Of a stretch of 12,056 bases of DNA, positions 11,966 through 12,056 are shown one piece after another (position 1 is the stretch's first letter; every line of letters begins with the position of its first letter). The notes beneath the pieces were generated by a model. The model had not been told where the DNA came from. It saw nothing but the letters and a program-made list of their open reading frames with translations, and did no database searches. A program made the translations under genes and the position numbers. Source of the stretch: Candidatus Nanohaloarchaea archaeon (GTDB lineage Archaea; EX4484-52; DAOVKX01); the NCBI GenBank assembly GCA_030631505.1, contig DAOVKX010000026.1, positions 1 to 12,056 of the forward strand, read 5' to 3'.

Positions 11966-12056
11966 CGCGCGCAGCTGCCGGCGCATCAACGCCTCGGCGG
12001 CGTCTCGCGTCGTGAGCGAAGCAGGAGGCCGTCCCGCCCTCCTGACGGATCCCGGG
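11951..12056. other. GC-rich foreign tail, probable chimera or vector/linker sequence
   Basis: These 106 bases are about 73% GC (77 of 106), against an AT-rich background everywhere else. On the minus strand an open frame from the right edge to TAA at 11954-11956 encodes 33 residues with 27 of 33 codons ending in G or C (including AAEALMRRQLRAENE), which looks like the end of a gene from a GC-rich organism; I do not recognise the protein. The tail ends in overlapping BamHI (12047-12052) and SmaI (12051-12056) sites, and begins next to an EcoRI site. It should not be treated as part of the archaeal chromosome without checking. Confidence 0.65.

Overview
This AT-rich window reads as archaeal chromosome. 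The strongest evidence is a tRNA-Gln(CUG) gene on the minus strand. It is interrupted after position 37 by an intron with a textbook archaeal bulge-helix-bulge (BHB) splice structure, and it has no encoded CCA. Many starts lie only 24-31 bases downstream of a TATA-like element, as expected for leaderless or nearly leaderless archaeal transcripts. A XerA-type tyrosine recombinase, GTP-type PEP carboxykinase and RNase J-like metallo-beta-lactamase protein fit this. All three stop codons end genes, so the genetic code looks standard. I lean towards a DPANN-like or other mesophilic low-GC archaeon, but the sequence does not settle the lineage.

Left part (1-2373): the 3' part of a DUF2807-like beta-helix adhesin gene, followed 7 bases later by a 51-residue LiaF-like membrane protein; an unknown 83-residue gene on the minus strand; and, divergent from it, a metallo-beta-lactamase nuclease gene broken by one in-frame TAA. 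The two divergent genes share a perfectly palindromic TATA element placed exactly midway between their start codons.

Middle (2387-9315): GTP-dependent PEP carboxykinase (minus strand), then a plus-strand series: HAD phosphatase, a Cas4-like PD-(D/E)XK nuclease with iron-sulfur cysteines but no CRISPR locus, an MscS-type mechanosensitive channel and an inositol monophosphatase-like enzyme with altered active-site residues. A CYTH-domain protein (minus) and a XerA recombinase (plus) follow, divergent across an AT-rich gap with an 11-bp inverted repeat. The genes are mostly unrelated in pathway; the promoters suggest mostly single-gene transcription units.

Right part (9320-11940): a small two-helix membrane protein and a winged-helix regulator (minus), an uncharacterised archaeal protein (minus) divergent from a DJ-1/PfpI protein (plus), a 43-residue single-pass membrane protein (minus), the intron-containing tRNA-Gln, and the C-terminal part of a DHH-family phosphoesterase whose last 15 bases overlap the tRNA.

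The last ~106 bases (from about 11951) are about 73% GC, unlike everything before. They begin beside an EcoRI site and short inverted repeats and end with overlapping BamHI and SmaI sites. They look like foreign, chimeric or vector-derived sequence that truncates the DHH gene. I found no CRISPR array, insertion sequence, rRNA or replication origin.
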